Shown piece after piece: positions 42,593 to 51,350 of a DNA stretch of 64,000 nt. Position 1 is the first letter of the stretch; each line of letters starts with the position of its first letter. The notes beneath the pieces were generated by a model. The model had not been told where the DNA came from, searched no databases, and was given only the letters and a program-made list of their open reading frames with translations. Both the position numbers and the translations under genes were made by a program. The stretch spans positions 943,001 through 1,007,000 of the forward strand of contig NZ_JARBAX010000001.1 of the NCBI RefSeq assembly GCF_028807635.1. Reading direction: 5' to 3'. This stretch comes from Streptomyces spiramyceticus. GTDB taxonomy: Bacteria; Actinomycetota; Actinomycetes; Streptomycetales; Streptomycetaceae.

Positions 42593-43135
42593 ATGCCCAT
42601 CACGGCAGACCACATCCGTACGACCCTCGCCGAGTACACCGACGCGCACCCGGCGGAAAAGACCGCCCTGGCGATCGTTCACGAGCTCATCGACCAGGGG
42701 GCCGACGTGACCAGCCGGAAGGAGTTCCGGGGCCATGCCACAGCGGGGGCCGTGATCGTCAACAGCGAGGGTCAGGCGCTGTTCATTCGGCACGTGGCAC
42801 TCGGCAAGTGGCTGACCCCGGGCGGACACCTTGAGCCCGAGGACGCGGACCTGTTGGGTTCCGCCCTCCGTGAGCTGATCGAAGAGACCGGCATCACCCT
42901 CAGCGTCTCTCCGGTCCACGCGGTCCCGGTCCACATCGACGTGCACCCGATTCCGGCGAACGAGAGCAAGGGGGAGCCTGCGCACCAGCACTTCGACTTC
43001 CGCTATCTCTTCCGGCTGGAGGGTGACCAGGAGGTGACGCTGCAGGAGGAAGAAGTGAGCGGGTACGCGTGGCGCAGCGTGGACACGATCACTGATGAGA
43101 CGCTGCGGTCGCGAGTGCTCGCGTCGCTTCGCTAG
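42593..43135 (+). CDS. NUDIX hydrolase
   Basis: 180 residues. A helical N-terminal part (about 1-45) precedes a Nudix fold: TAGAVIVNSEGQALFIRHVA, then the Nudix box GGHLEPEDADLLGSALREL followed by IEETG, with one residue more between the Gly and the REUxEE part than in the consensus, as in several actinobacterial members. The later HQHFDFRYLF is the usual beta-strand pair. It hydrolyses a nucleoside-diphosphate-linked substrate that cannot be told from sequence. ATG four bases after the preceding (repaired) stop; last gene of the island operon. Confidence 0.9.
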   Translation: MPITADHIRTTLAEYTDAHPAEKTALAIVHELIDQGADVTSRKEFRGHATAGAVIVNSEGQALFIRHVALGKWLTPGGHLEPEDADLLGSALRELIEETGITLSVSPVHAVPVHIDVHPIPANESKGEPAHQHFDFRYLFRLEGDQEVTLQEEEVSGYAWRSVDTITDETLRSRVLASLR

Positions 43136-43235
43136 ACGCGCTCCACACCCTGAGTCGGCCCCGCCGGGTCATTCCCCGCCTCGTGCCCTGTGCTCGCTCA
43201 CTGGTCGCGGCGGTGCACGCTGGTCACGGTGAGCG

Positions 43236-43727
43236 TCATTGCCGCACGGGCGGTGCGGGCGGTACGTCGAGGAGCAGCACCAGGTGGGCGCCCACGCGCG
43301 GTGTCTCCGGGTCGGGGTGCCAGCCGTGGCGGGCGTAGAAGGTCTGGGCGCGCAGGTTGTGTTCGTAGACCTCCAGGCGTGCCTGGCGGGTGCCGGTGCG
43401 CTGCCAGGTCTCGACGCAGGCGGTGTGCAGGGCGGTGCCGAGGCCGCGGCTCCAGTGGGTCGGGGCGACGTGGAGCTGGGTGAGGGTCATGATGCCCTCG
43501 CGGACACGGAAGGCTGCGGTGCCCGCGACCGTGCCTTCGTCTTCGGCGCAGAGCACGTTGGCGTCGTCGCGGGCGATGGCGGCGGCCCATCCCTCGCGTG
43601 TTCTGGCGAGTTCGGCCGGGCCGGAGAAGTCTTCTTCGGGGATGTGGCTGCGGTAGTACGTGGCACGGGCGGCCGTGTGCAGTGCGGCGATCGCGTCGAG
43701 GTCGGCGGGGGTTGCGTTTCTGATCAT
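43236..43727 (-). CDS. GNAT family N-acetyltransferase
   Basis: 163 residues. RNATPADLDAIAALHTAARA begins the fold; the acetyl-CoA loop is VAPTHWSRGLGTALHTACVE and the C-terminal motif YEHNLRAQTFYARHGWHPD is standard for GNAT proteins. Possible targets are small amines, antibiotics or protein N-termini. Its ATG is 51 bases from the stop of the downstream (convergent-strand) neighbour; it forms the right flank of the low-GC island and again shows high-GC codon use. Confidence 0.88.
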   Translation of the reverse strand: MIRNATPADLDAIAALHTAARATYYRSHIPEEDFSGPAELARTREGWAAAIARDDANVLCAEDEGTVAGTAAFRVREGIMTLTQLHVAPTHWSRGLGTALHTACVETWQRTGTRQARLEVYEHNLRAQTFYARHGWHPDPETPRVGAHLVLLLDVPPAPPVRQ

Positions 43728-43778
43728 GAGGGACGAGACGCGGAAGCTCGTTGGCCGGTTGCGGTGGCGACCCGTGCC

Positions 43779-45320
43779 CTACCCCAGCCGGTCGTTCACC
43801 CTCCGCGGCAGGCCCTCCGGGTTCGCGTCGCGCAGCTCCGGGGGAAGCAGCGGGTCCGGGGTCGACTGGTACGTGATCGGGCGCAGCCAGCGTTCGATGG
43901 CCGTGGTGCCCACCGACGTCGACGTGGAGGTTGACGCCGGGTACGGGCCGCCGTGGTGCTGCGCGGGGGCCACCGCAACCCCCGTCGGCCAGCCGTTGAC
44001 CAGGACTCGCCCGGCGACCCGCGTCAGCTCGGCCAGCAGCCGGGCTCCGGTGCCGGCACCGGAGTCGGTGTCGTCCGTCAGCTCCTCCTCGGCCAGGTGG
44101 AGCGTGGCCGTCAGGTTGCCGGGGAGGCGTGACAGTACGGCGGCGATCTGCGTCGGGTCCTCGTAGCGCGCGACCACCGTGACCGGGCCGAAGCACTCCT
44201 CCAGGAGCAGGTCGTGCGGGCCCGCAGTGGCCAGCGCCTGCGCCGGGACGGTCAGGAAACCCGCGCTCACCGTGTGCTCGCCCCCCGCGCCCGGGGTCAC
44301 CGGCGCTTCGGTGTCCGGGAGGGCGGCCCGTTCCCGTACACCCGCGACGAACGCGTCCCGCATCCGGTGGTCCAGCATCACGCCGGGCTCGGTGTCGCTG
44401 ACGGCCGCCGCCAGAGACTTCAGCAGCCGGTCGCCGGCCGCGCCCGCCGGGGCCAGCACGAAGCCGGGCTTGGTGCAGAACTGGCCCTCCCCCAGCGTCA
44501 TCGAACCCGCGAGGCCCGCCCCGATCTGCTCGGCGCGTTCCTCCGCCGCTGCTTCGGTGATCACGACGGGGTTGAGCGAGCCGAGTTCGCCGTGGAAGGG
44601 AATGGGGGCGGGACGGGCGGCCGCTGCGTCGAAGAGCGCCCGTCCGCCGCGCACCGATCCGGTGAAGCCCGCCGCCGCGACGAGGGGGTGCCTGACCAGT
44701 TCGATGCCCGCGTCGAAGCCGTGGACGAGGACGACCACGTCCTCCGGGAGGCCCACCTGCGCGGCGGCCCTGCGCAGCACCGAGGCGCAGAGCTCGGAGG
44801 TGGCGGGGTGGTCGGGGTGTGCCTTGACGACGACCGGGCAGCCCGCGGCGAGCGCGCTCGCGGTGTCGCCGCCGGGGACGGAGAAGGCCAGCGGGAAGTT
44901 GCTCGCGGCGTAGACGGCCACGACGCCCAGGGGGATCTTGTAGCGGCGCAGGTCGGGCCAGGGCGGTGTCCTGGTGGCGTCCTCGTGGTCGATCCTGATG
45001 TCGAGGAAGGCGCCCTCGTCGACGGCGTCCGCGAAGGCCCTCAACTGGGCGGTGGTACGGGCCAGTTCGCCGGTGAGCCGGGTCGGCCCGAGCGCCGTCT
45101 CGGCGTCGGCTGCCTCGACGACGTACCGGCCCGCCTCGTCGAGAAGTCCGGCGGCGGTACGGAGCATGGCGGCCCGTACCGCACGGTCGGCGAGCGCGGG
45201 GCGGGCGGCGTGCGCGGCCCGTACCGCACAGTCGACCTCCTCGGCAGTGGCCTCCACCGCAACCTGCTCACGCGGCTTCCCGGTTCGGGGGTCGACACTC
45301 CAGACTGGTGCTGCTGCCAC
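43779..45320 (-). CDS. aldehyde dehydrogenase (NADP+), 2-oxoglutaric-semialdehyde dehydrogenase-like
   Basis: 513 residues of the ALDH superfamily, subgroup of KGSADH/2,5-dioxovalerate dehydrogenases. VYAASNFPLAFSVPGGDTAS and CPVVVKAHPDHPATSE form the cofactor site, GFTGSVRGGRALFDAAA precedes the catalytic Glu in FHGELGSLNPV, and the catalytic Cys is in LGEGQFCTKPGFVL. These enzymes oxidise 2-oxoglutarate semialdehyde in hexaric acid, pentose or hydroxyproline breakdown. Divergent from an IclR regulator with a palindrome between them. A uronate-dehydrogenase-like gene occurs 15 kb away, compatible with uronate use. Confidence 0.93.
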   Translation of the reverse strand: MAAAPVWSVDPRTGKPREQVAVEATAEEVDCAVRAAHAARPALADRAVRAAMLRTAAGLLDEAGRYVVEAADAETALGPTRLTGELARTTAQLRAFADAVDEGAFLDIRIDHEDATRTPPWPDLRRYKIPLGVVAVYAASNFPLAFSVPGGDTASALAAGCPVVVKAHPDHPATSELCASVLRRAAAQVGLPEDVVVLVHGFDAGIELVRHPLVAAAGFTGSVRGGRALFDAAAARPAPIPFHGELGSLNPVVITEAAAEERAEQIGAGLAGSMTLGEGQFCTKPGFVLAPAGAAGDRLLKSLAAAVSDTEPGVMLDHRMRDAFVAGVRERAALPDTEAPVTPGAGGEHTVSAGFLTVPAQALATAGPHDLLLEECFGPVTVVARYEDPTQIAAVLSRLPGNLTATLHLAEEELTDDTDSGAGTGARLLAELTRVAGRVLVNGWPTGVAVAPAQHHGGPYPASTSTSTSVGTTAIERWLRPITYQSTPDPLLPPELRDANPEGLPRRVNDRLG

Positions 45321-45336
45321 CGTGGCGTCCTTCCAG

Positions 45337-45356
45337 CTGTTCGATATTCTGAACAG
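45337..45356. promoter_or_regulatory. candidate IclR operator between the aldehyde dehydrogenase and iclR genes
   Basis: CTGTTC-GATATTCT-GAACAG, perfect six-base arms in an AT-richer intergenic space. A second GTTC/GAAT-rich stretch (GAGTTCCTGATGCTGAATAT) follows. Position and form fit autoregulation plus control of the divergent dehydrogenase. Confidence 0.5.
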
Positions 45357-45416
45357 AGTTCCTGATGCTGAATATGCTGGGACTCTATTAACGGGTAATC
45401 GAAGGGGTCAAGGGCA

Positions 45417-46187
45417 ATGTCGACTGCCGATTCGGGTGGGGCACAGGTCAAATCCGCGGTGCGGACCGTGGAGTTGCTCGAATACTTCGCGGGAAGTCCC
45501 GGTATGCACTCTCTCGCCTCCGTCCAGGAGGCTGTCGGCTACCCCAAGTCCAGCCTGTACATGCTGCTGCGCACGCTCGTGGAGCTCGGCTGGGTGGAGA
45601 CCGACGCGACGGGCACGCGGTACGGCATCGGCGTACGGGCGCTGCTCGTCGGTACGTCGTACATCGACGGCGACGAGGTCGTCGCCTCCGCCCGCCCCAC
45701 GCTCGACCGGCTCTCCGACGACACGACGGAGACGATCCACCTGGCCAGGCTCGACGGTACGAACGTCGTATACCTCGCGACCCGCCAGTCCCAGCACTAT
45801 CTGCGGCCCTTCACCCGCGTCGGCCGCCGGCTGCCCGCGCACTCGACCTCCCTTGGCAAGGCGCTGCTCGCGACGCACACCGACGAGCAGGTCCGCAAGC
45901 TGCTGCCGGAGACGCTGCCCGCGCTGACCGAGCACACCATCACCGACCGCGAGAAGCTCATCGAGGAGCTGCACGCCGTCCGCGAGCAGGGGTACGCCGT
46001 GGACCGCGAGGAGAACACCCTCGGTCTGCGCTGCTTCGGTGTCGCCATCCCGTACCGCACCCCGGCCCGCGACGCCATCAGCTGCTCGGTGCCGGTCGCC
46101 CGGCTCACACCGGCGCACGAGCAGATGGTCAAGGACGCGCTGTTCGACGCGCGGGACCGTCTCACGCTCGCCACCCGGAGGCTCTGA
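45417..46187 (+). CDS. IclR family transcriptional regulator
   Basis: 256 residues. N-terminal winged HTH SVQEAVGYPKSSLYMLLRTL with LGWVETDATGTRYGIGVRAL, then the IclR effector domain: TIHLARLDGTNVVYLATRQS, RLPAHSTSLGKALLA, LHAVREQGYAVDREENTLGL and CSVPVARLTPA. ATG with GAAGGGGTCAAGGGC upstream. Divergent from the semialdehyde dehydrogenase gene, which it likely controls in response to a sugar-acid or similar effector. The GNAT gene begins directly after its stop. Confidence 0.93.
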   Translation: MSTADSGGAQVKSAVRTVELLEYFAGSPGMHSLASVQEAVGYPKSSLYMLLRTLVELGWVETDATGTRYGIGVRALLVGTSYIDGDEVVASARPTLDRLSDDTTETIHLARLDGTNVVYLATRQSQHYLRPFTRVGRRLPAHSTSLGKALLATHTDEQVRKLLPETLPALTEHTITDREKLIEELHAVREQGYAVDREENTLGLRCFGVAIPYRTPARDAISCSVPVARLTPAHEQMVKDALFDARDRLTLATRRL

Positions 46188-46688
46188 ATGGCCCGTTCCG
46201 AGAGGGATGTGACGATGGATGTATCGCTGCGCGAGGTCGTCGACAGTGACGTGCCCGTCTTCTTCTCCCACATGAGCGACCCCGAGGCGATTCAGGTCGC
46301 CGCCTTCGTCGCGAAGAACCCACCGGACCGGGCAGCCTTCAACGCCCACTGGGCCAGGATGCGTGCCTCGGACGAGATCTTCGTGCGCACCGTGGTCGTC
46401 GACGGCGCGGTGGCCGGCCATGCGGCGGTGTACGGACCTGCCGAGGAGCGCGAGGTGACGTACTGGGTCGACCGCGCGTACTGGGGACGCGGCGTGGCCA
46501 CCGCCGCTCTGCGCGGGCTTCTCGCACTCGTACCCGAGCGGCCGCTGTACGCCCGAGCCGCGGCCGACAACACCGGTTCGGCCCGCGTCCTGCAAAAGTG
46601 CGGATTTGTTGTCATCGGCCACGACCGGGGCTTCGCGAACGGCCGCGGGGCGGAGGTCGACGAACTGGTTCTCACCCTCACCGGGTGA
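46188..46688 (+). CDS. GNAT family N-acetyltransferase
   Basis: 166 residues. SLREVVDSDVPVFFSHMSDP starts the fold, YWVDRAYWGRGVATAALRGL is the acetyl-CoA loop, and RAAADNTGSARVLQKCGFVV the C-terminal motif of the RimJ/RimL-like group. ATG immediately follows the iclR stop, so the two are likely cotranscribed. After its stop are three copies of TGATCCCGGG, a tiny tandem repeat. Confidence 0.88.
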   Translation: MARSERDVTMDVSLREVVDSDVPVFFSHMSDPEAIQVAAFVAKNPPDRAAFNAHWARMRASDEIFVRTVVVDGAVAGHAAVYGPAEEREVTYWVDRAYWGRGVATAALRGLLALVPERPLYARAAADNTGSARVLQKCGFVVIGHDRGFANGRGAEVDELVLTLTG

Positions 46689-46789
46689 TCCCGGGTGATC
46701 CCGGGTGAGGGGGTCCTCCGCCGCGCGGCGGAGACGGATCGTCGGTGCGCAGGACGCGCGGCGGCGGTCCGCCCGGGAGCGTGGGGGGC

Positions 46790-47779
46790 ATGACAGAAAC
46801 CGCGCTCGTCCCCACTCCTCAAGGCCTCCGCACGGCCCCCGCGGGCCCGCTGCGCAAGACACTGCGCGCCGCCGCCATCGCCTCCTGCGTCCCGTACCTC
46901 GGCCTCAAGCTCGCCTGGATCGCGGGCAGCCGCACCGGCATCCCCGAGGGAAGCGTCCTCCTCGATCACCCGGGCACGATGGCCGTCGTCAACGCCGTCA
47001 CGGTCGTCATGGACTCCGCCGTGATCGTGCTGGCGCTACTGCTCACCCAGGGCTGGGGGCGGCGCGTCCCCGCCCGGCTGCTCGTCCTGCCCATGTGGGC
47101 GGCGACCGGGCTGCTGACGCCGATCGTGACCGGATATCCGCTCCAGCTGCTGGCCAAGGTGTTCACCGGCGCCGAGAGCGCACCGGCCGAGAGCGAAGCC
47201 TTCCTCGACGAATGGGTCTTCGGCGTCGTCTACACCGGCTTCATCGTCCAGGGCATGGCGCTGGGCACCCTCTTCGCGCTGTACGCCCGCGAGCGCTGGG
47301 GCCACCTGTGGCGGGGCACAGTGTGGGATCTGCCGAATTCGGCGGTCGGGCCCCGGCTGAGGGCCACCGCGGTGATCGCGTCCGTCCTCGCGGCGCTGTG
47401 CGCCGTACCGCATGCGATGTGGGCCGCCGGTTCGACGACCGGGCTCAACCAGGGCCGGATCGACGGACGTACGACGGCCTTCCACCTCCTCGAAGGCGTC
47501 TACGTCCTTTTCGCGGCCGTCACGGTGGCCGGCATACTGATGCTCGCCCTGCGCCTCGGCCGCGGCCTTCCCCTCAAGGCCCCGCTCGCGCTCGCCTGGC
47601 TGGGCTCGGGCGCGCTCGGCTGCTGGGGCGGCTGGCTGCTCAGCACCGCCGTGATGCCCGCCGCCGAAGCGGCCGACCGGCCCACCACGCTGATGCTGCT
47701 GACCTACGCTGTGCAGATGATCACCGGTCTCGTCGTCCTCGCAGCGGGCGCCTCCTTCCTGCGGAAGCGCGCCACGTGA
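46790..47779 (+). CDS. multi-spanning membrane protein, first gene of a two-component operon
   Basis: 329 residues with about eight hydrophobic helices (for example VVNAVTVVMDSAVIVLALLL, LLVLPMWAATGLLTPIV, VVYTGFIVQGMALGTLFALY, LLTYAVQMITGLVVLAAG). No catalytic motif is visible. ATG preceded by GTGGGGGGC. Its stop overlaps the GTG of the histidine kinase, so it probably works with, or is sensed by, the two-component pair. Function unknown. Confidence 0.8.
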   Translation: MTETALVPTPQGLRTAPAGPLRKTLRAAAIASCVPYLGLKLAWIAGSRTGIPEGSVLLDHPGTMAVVNAVTVVMDSAVIVLALLLTQGWGRRVPARLLVLPMWAATGLLTPIVTGYPLQLLAKVFTGAESAPAESEAFLDEWVFGVVYTGFIVQGMALGTLFALYARERWGHLWRGTVWDLPNSAVGPRLRATAVIASVLAALCAVPHAMWAAGSTTGLNQGRIDGRTTAFHLLEGVYVLFAAVTVAGILMLALRLGRGLPLKAPLALAWLGSGALGCWGGWLLSTAVMPAAEAADRPTTLMLLTYAVQMITGLVVLAAGASFLRKRAT

Positions 47780-49029
47780 GTCTTCTGTTCGGGGCGCGGG
47801 CCCGGCTGCGCTGGGTCCATCTGGTCCTCGGCGGCGCGCTGTTGATGCCGTACTTCCTCCTCGGCAGCGTCATGGTCGGCCCGTTCGCGGACGACAAGAA
47901 CGTCTTCACCTCGCTCCCCATGCAGTTCGGGGCCTTCGCCGTGGCCCTGCCGATCGCCGCGATCAGCGCGCTCTTCCCGCTCGCCCGGCCCCTGTCGGTG
48001 GGGGCCGTGCGGGCGTTGTGCGCGGTGCCCGACGGGCAACTGGCGGACGGTCCGGCCCGGTCGAGGGCGGCGCGGGTGCGGACGGCCGGGTGGTTCACGC
48101 TGCATCTCGGTATCGGCGGAATCATCAGCGGCATGACGCTCGCGGTGCCTCCGATGGCGGTCCTGCTGATCATCCTCCCGGTGTTCTCCTCGCTGCGCGA
48201 GTCCCGGTTCGGGCTGCCCGAAGTCCTCGACCACGCCTGGGGGCTGGCGCTCTCCCCCGTCGCCGGGATCGCGATGCTGGTGGCTCTCGCGGCGTGCGCG
48301 GCGGCGTCCGGGGCGCTGCTGGCCCGGTGGGCGCCCGTACTCCTCGGGCCGACACCGGCCGACCGGCTGGCGGCGGCGGAGCGGCGGGCCGCGGATCTGG
48401 CCGTACGCAACCGGCTGGCCCGCGAGCTGCACGACTCGGTGGGGCACGCGCTGAGCGCGGTCACGCTCCAGGCGGGTGCGGCACGCCGGGTGCTGGACAG
48501 CGATGCGGCGAGCGATGTGGAGTTCGTACGGGAGGCGCTGACCGCGATCGAGGAGACGACCCGGCGCACGGTGGGCGAACTCGACGCGGTGCTGGGGGTG
48601 TTGCGGCAGGGTGAGGACAGCGAAGGCATCGACGATGTGTCCGGGCCGACACTGGACGCCCTGGACGATTTGCTGGCCCGCAGCGGCGTGAAGGTGGCTT
48701 GCGCGGAGGAGGGCGATCCGGTCGTACGGACCCCGGACAGGGTGTCCCGTGAGGCGTACCGCATCGTCCAGGAAGGGCTGAGCAACGCCCTGCGGCACTG
48801 CGGCGCCTCACCGGTGTCGCTACGGATCGCCCTGCGCGGCGAGGAGTTGGAGATCGTGATGGAGAACCCGCTGCCCGACAAGGCCCCGGTGGTACGCCCC
48901 GGGGGCGGCCGGGGCCTGCGCGGCGCGGCCGAACGGGCCACCCTGCTCGGCGGCCACGCCGAAGCGGGCCCGCACGGCGACGTCTGGCGCCTCACGGCCC
49001 GCCTCCCGCTGAACGGCGGCCGGCGATGA
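47776..49029 (+). CDS. NarL-type sensor histidine kinase (HisKA_3)
   Basis: 417 residues. Four N-terminal membrane helices (WVHLVLGGALLMPYFLLGS, FAVALPIAAISALFPL, GIISGMTLAVPPMAVLLI, AMLVALAACAAASGALLA), then the dimerisation/phosphoacceptor segment RNRLARELHDSVGHALSAVT with His219. The HATPase_c domain has EAYRIVQEGLSNALRHCG (N box) and GGGRGLRGAAERATLLGG (G box). GTG start coupled to the membrane-protein gene; overlaps the response regulator by four bases. Confidence 0.92.
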   Translation: MSLLFGARARLRWVHLVLGGALLMPYFLLGSVMVGPFADDKNVFTSLPMQFGAFAVALPIAAISALFPLARPLSVGAVRALCAVPDGQLADGPARSRAARVRTAGWFTLHLGIGGIISGMTLAVPPMAVLLIILPVFSSLRESRFGLPEVLDHAWGLALSPVAGIAMLVALAACAAASGALLARWAPVLLGPTPADRLAAAERRAADLAVRNRLARELHDSVGHALSAVTLQAGAARRVLDSDAASDVEFVREALTAIEETTRRTVGELDAVLGVLRQGEDSEGIDDVSGPTLDALDDLLARSGVKVACAEEGDPVVRTPDRVSREAYRIVQEGLSNALRHCGASPVSLRIALRGEELEIVMENPLPDKAPVVRPGGGRGLRGAAERATLLGGHAEAGPHGDVWRLTARLPLNGGRR

Positions 49030-49709
49030 GCGCCGCGGTGAGCGCCCCGGTGAGTGCCGCGGTCAGGATCGTCCTCGCCGACGACGAGCGCATGGTCCGC
49101 ACCGCTCTGCGCGTCATCCTCGACGCCGAGGACGGCCTGGAGGTCGTCGGCGAGGCGTCGACCGGCGCCGAGGCCGTGTCGGTGGTGCGTGAGCTGCGGC
49201 CCGACGTGGTGCTGATGGACGTACGGATGCCCGAGGTCGACGGCATCCGCGCCACCGAGCAGATACTGCTCGCGATGGAGGAGCCGCCGCGCATCGTCGT
49301 CGTCACCACCTTCGAGAACGACTCGTACGTGTACGACGCCCTGCGGGCCGGCGCCGCGGGCTTCCTCCTCAAGCGCGCCGCCGCCGAGGACCTGGTCCAG
49401 GCGGTCCGGCTGGTGGCGCGCAGCGACTCGCTTCTCTTCCCCTCGGCGGTGCGCGGTCTGGCCGCGGAATACGCCAGGCGCCGGCCTGCCGCCGCGCCGC
49501 CCTGGGCGGCGCGGCTCACCGACCGAGAGGCGGAGGTGCTGCGGCTGATGGCGACGGGCCTGACGAACGCGGAGATCGCGAACCGGCTGCGGGTCGGCCC
49601 GGCGACGGCGAAGAGCCATGTGGCGGCCGTGCTGGCCAAAACGGGGGCCAGGGACCGCACGCAGGCGGTGATCAGGGCGTACGAGTCGGGTTTCATCGAG
49701 CCTCGCTGA
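49026..49709 (+). CDS. LuxR/NarL family response regulator
   Basis: 227 residues. Receiver domain with acidic pocket VLADDERMVR, phosphoacceptor Asp65 in VVLMDVRMPEVDG, and the conserved Lys in FLLKRAAAEDL. C-terminal LuxR HTH: LTDREAEVLRLMATGLTNAE followed by IANRLRVGPATAKSHVAAV. ATG overlaps the kinase stop. Output targets unknown; the upstream membrane protein is the most immediate candidate. A second ATG is not needed. Confidence 0.94.
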   Translation: MSAAVSAPVSAAVRIVLADDERMVRTALRVILDAEDGLEVVGEASTGAEAVSVVRELRPDVVLMDVRMPEVDGIRATEQILLAMEEPPRIVVVTTFENDSYVYDALRAGAAGFLLKRAAAEDLVQAVRLVARSDSLLFPSAVRGLAAEYARRRPAAAPPWAARLTDREAEVLRLMATGLTNAEIANRLRVGPATAKSHVAAVLAKTGARDRTQAVIRAYESGFIEPR

Positions 49710-49710
49710 C

Positions 49711-49758
49711 GCGGGCCGAGAGGCGGGCCGAGAGGCGGGCCGAGAGGCGGGCCGAGAT
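49711..49758. repeat. four tandem copies of GCGGGCCGAGAG
   Basis: A 12-base unit repeated four times (last copy ends in T) right after the response-regulator stop and before the penicillin-binding protein gene. It is likely to vary in copy number by slippage. Confidence 0.85.
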
Positions 49759-49824
49759 GAAGATTCCCTGAGAAGCGCGACATTCCGGAACTGTCGTGGC
49801 CGCGCCGCTCGTCTCCCGTACGGG

Positions 49825-51276
49825 ATGAACAAAACGATCAGGCGTGCGTCGGTCTTCTGCCTGCTGATGGTGCTCGCGCTGCTGGTGCGGATCACCTGGG
49901 TGCAGGCGTACCAAGGCCGGGCCCTCGCAGAAGACAAGCACAACCGGCGGAACACCATCGCGCAGTACGCGCAGCCGCTCGGGAACATCATCGTGGCCGG
50001 GTCGCCGGTCACCGGATCGAAGAAGACGGAGGGCAGTGATCTCCAGTACAAGCGCACGTACAAGAACGGCGAGCTCTACTCGGCCGTCACCGGCTACAGC
50101 TCACAGGCGTACGGCGCCACCCAGATCGAGGGCATCTACAGCAATGTCCTGGACGGGACCGACAACCGCCTGAAGAACCCGGCCGACCTCATCACCGGCA
50201 AGCAGACCGAGCCGGGCGACGTCGTGACGACCATCGACCCCGCCGTGCAGAAGGCGGCGCACAAGGCCCTGGGCGACAAGAAGGGCGCAGCCGTCGCCCT
50301 CGACCCGAAGACCGGGCAGATCCTGGGGATGGTCTCCACGCCCTCGTACGACCCGTCGAAGATCAGCGGGACGACGGACGGCGACGCCTGGCAGCAGCTG
50401 AACGGTGACAAAGACAAGCCGATGGTCAACCGGGCGCTGCGGCAGCCGCTGCCGCCCGGGTCGACATTCAAGCTGGTCGTCGCCGCAGCGGCGCTGGAGG
50501 AGGGGCTCTACGGGTCGGTCGACGAGAAGACGGACAGCCCGCTTCCGTACACCCTGCCCGGCACGCGGACGGTCCTCAAGAACGAGAACGCGTCCGCGCC
50601 CTGCGAGAACGCGACGCTGCGCACCGCGCTCAAGTACTCCTGCAACAACGTCTTCGGGAAGGTTGCCGCGGACCTCGGGCAGGACGAGGTGAAGGCGATG
50701 GCGGAGAAGTTCGGCTTCAACACCGAGAAGCAGGATGTGCCGGTCCGGGCGTCGGAGAGCGTGTACCCGTCCGGCATGGACGAGGCGCAGACCGCGCTGA
50801 CGGGCATCGGCCAGTTCGACGTGACCGCCACCCCGCTCCAGATCGCCATGGTCTCGGCGGCCCTCGCCAACGGCGGAGAGCTCGTCTCGCCCCACATGGT
50901 GTCCAAGGTGACGGACGCGGACGGCAACACCCTGGAGGACCTCGGGGACGCCGGCAGCAAGCAGGTCGTTTCCTCCTCCACCGCCGAGCAGCTGCGAAGT
51001 GCGATGGTCACGGTCGTCGAGGACGGCACGGGCACGAACGCGCGGATCGCCGGAGCCGAGGTGGGCGGCAAGACGGGCACGGCGCAGCACGGCGTTGCCA
51101 ACAGCAAGACGCCGTTCGCCTGGTTCACGTCGTATGCGAAGGACGAGTCGAGCGGCAAGGAGGTGGCGGTCGCGGTGCTCGTCGAGGACTCGGGGGCTGC
51201 GCGGTCGGAGGTGAGCGGCAATGGGCTGGCGGCGCCGATCGCTCAGAAGATGATGCAGGCGGCGCTCGGGCGGTAA
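49825..51276 (+). CDS. class B penicillin-binding protein (PbpA-type transpeptidase)
   Basis: 483 residues, single N-terminal membrane helix (SVFCLLMVLALLVRITWVQA), then a short dimerisation part and a transpeptidase domain. Active-site motifs are S213-T-F-K in PPGSTFKLV, S272-C-N and K416-T-G in GGKTGTAQHG, all complete. Class B enzymes cross-link peptidoglycan during septation or growth. Length and lack of a large pedestal match mycobacterial PbpA and S. coelicolor SCO1875-like proteins. Unusually for the region, an FtsW/RodA partner gene is not adjacent. Confidence 0.92.
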   Translation: MNKTIRRASVFCLLMVLALLVRITWVQAYQGRALAEDKHNRRNTIAQYAQPLGNIIVAGSPVTGSKKTEGSDLQYKRTYKNGELYSAVTGYSSQAYGATQIEGIYSNVLDGTDNRLKNPADLITGKQTEPGDVVTTIDPAVQKAAHKALGDKKGAAVALDPKTGQILGMVSTPSYDPSKISGTTDGDAWQQLNGDKDKPMVNRALRQPLPPGSTFKLVVAAAALEEGLYGSVDEKTDSPLPYTLPGTRTVLKNENASAPCENATLRTALKYSCNNVFGKVAADLGQDEVKAMAEKFGFNTEKQDVPVRASESVYPSGMDEAQTALTGIGQFDVTATPLQIAMVSAALANGGELVSPHMVSKVTDADGNTLEDLGDAGSKQVVSSSTAEQLRSAMVTVVEDGTGTNARIAGAEVGGKTGTAQHGVANSKTPFAWFTSYAKDESSGKEVAVAVLVEDSGAARSEVSGNGLAAPIAQKMMQAALGR

Positions 51277-51350
51277 CCGGCGATCGGTAACCGCCAACCG
51301 GCGACCGGCGACCGGCGACCGGCGACCGACAAGCCGACAACCGGTGACAA

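Noticed and set aside
42593..42710. Continuation of the SAH-hydrolase-like frame into the NUDIX gene as a true long protein
   Set aside because: The continuation past the G7 run is Arg/His/Ser nonsense, while the alternative frame gives an ordered C-terminus and a stop just before the NUDIX ATG.
43140..43235. Possible tRNA or attachment site at the right edge of the island
   Set aside because: No cloverleaf or T-loop sequence (GGTTCGAATCC-like) could be found and no direct repeat of the left edge was seen.
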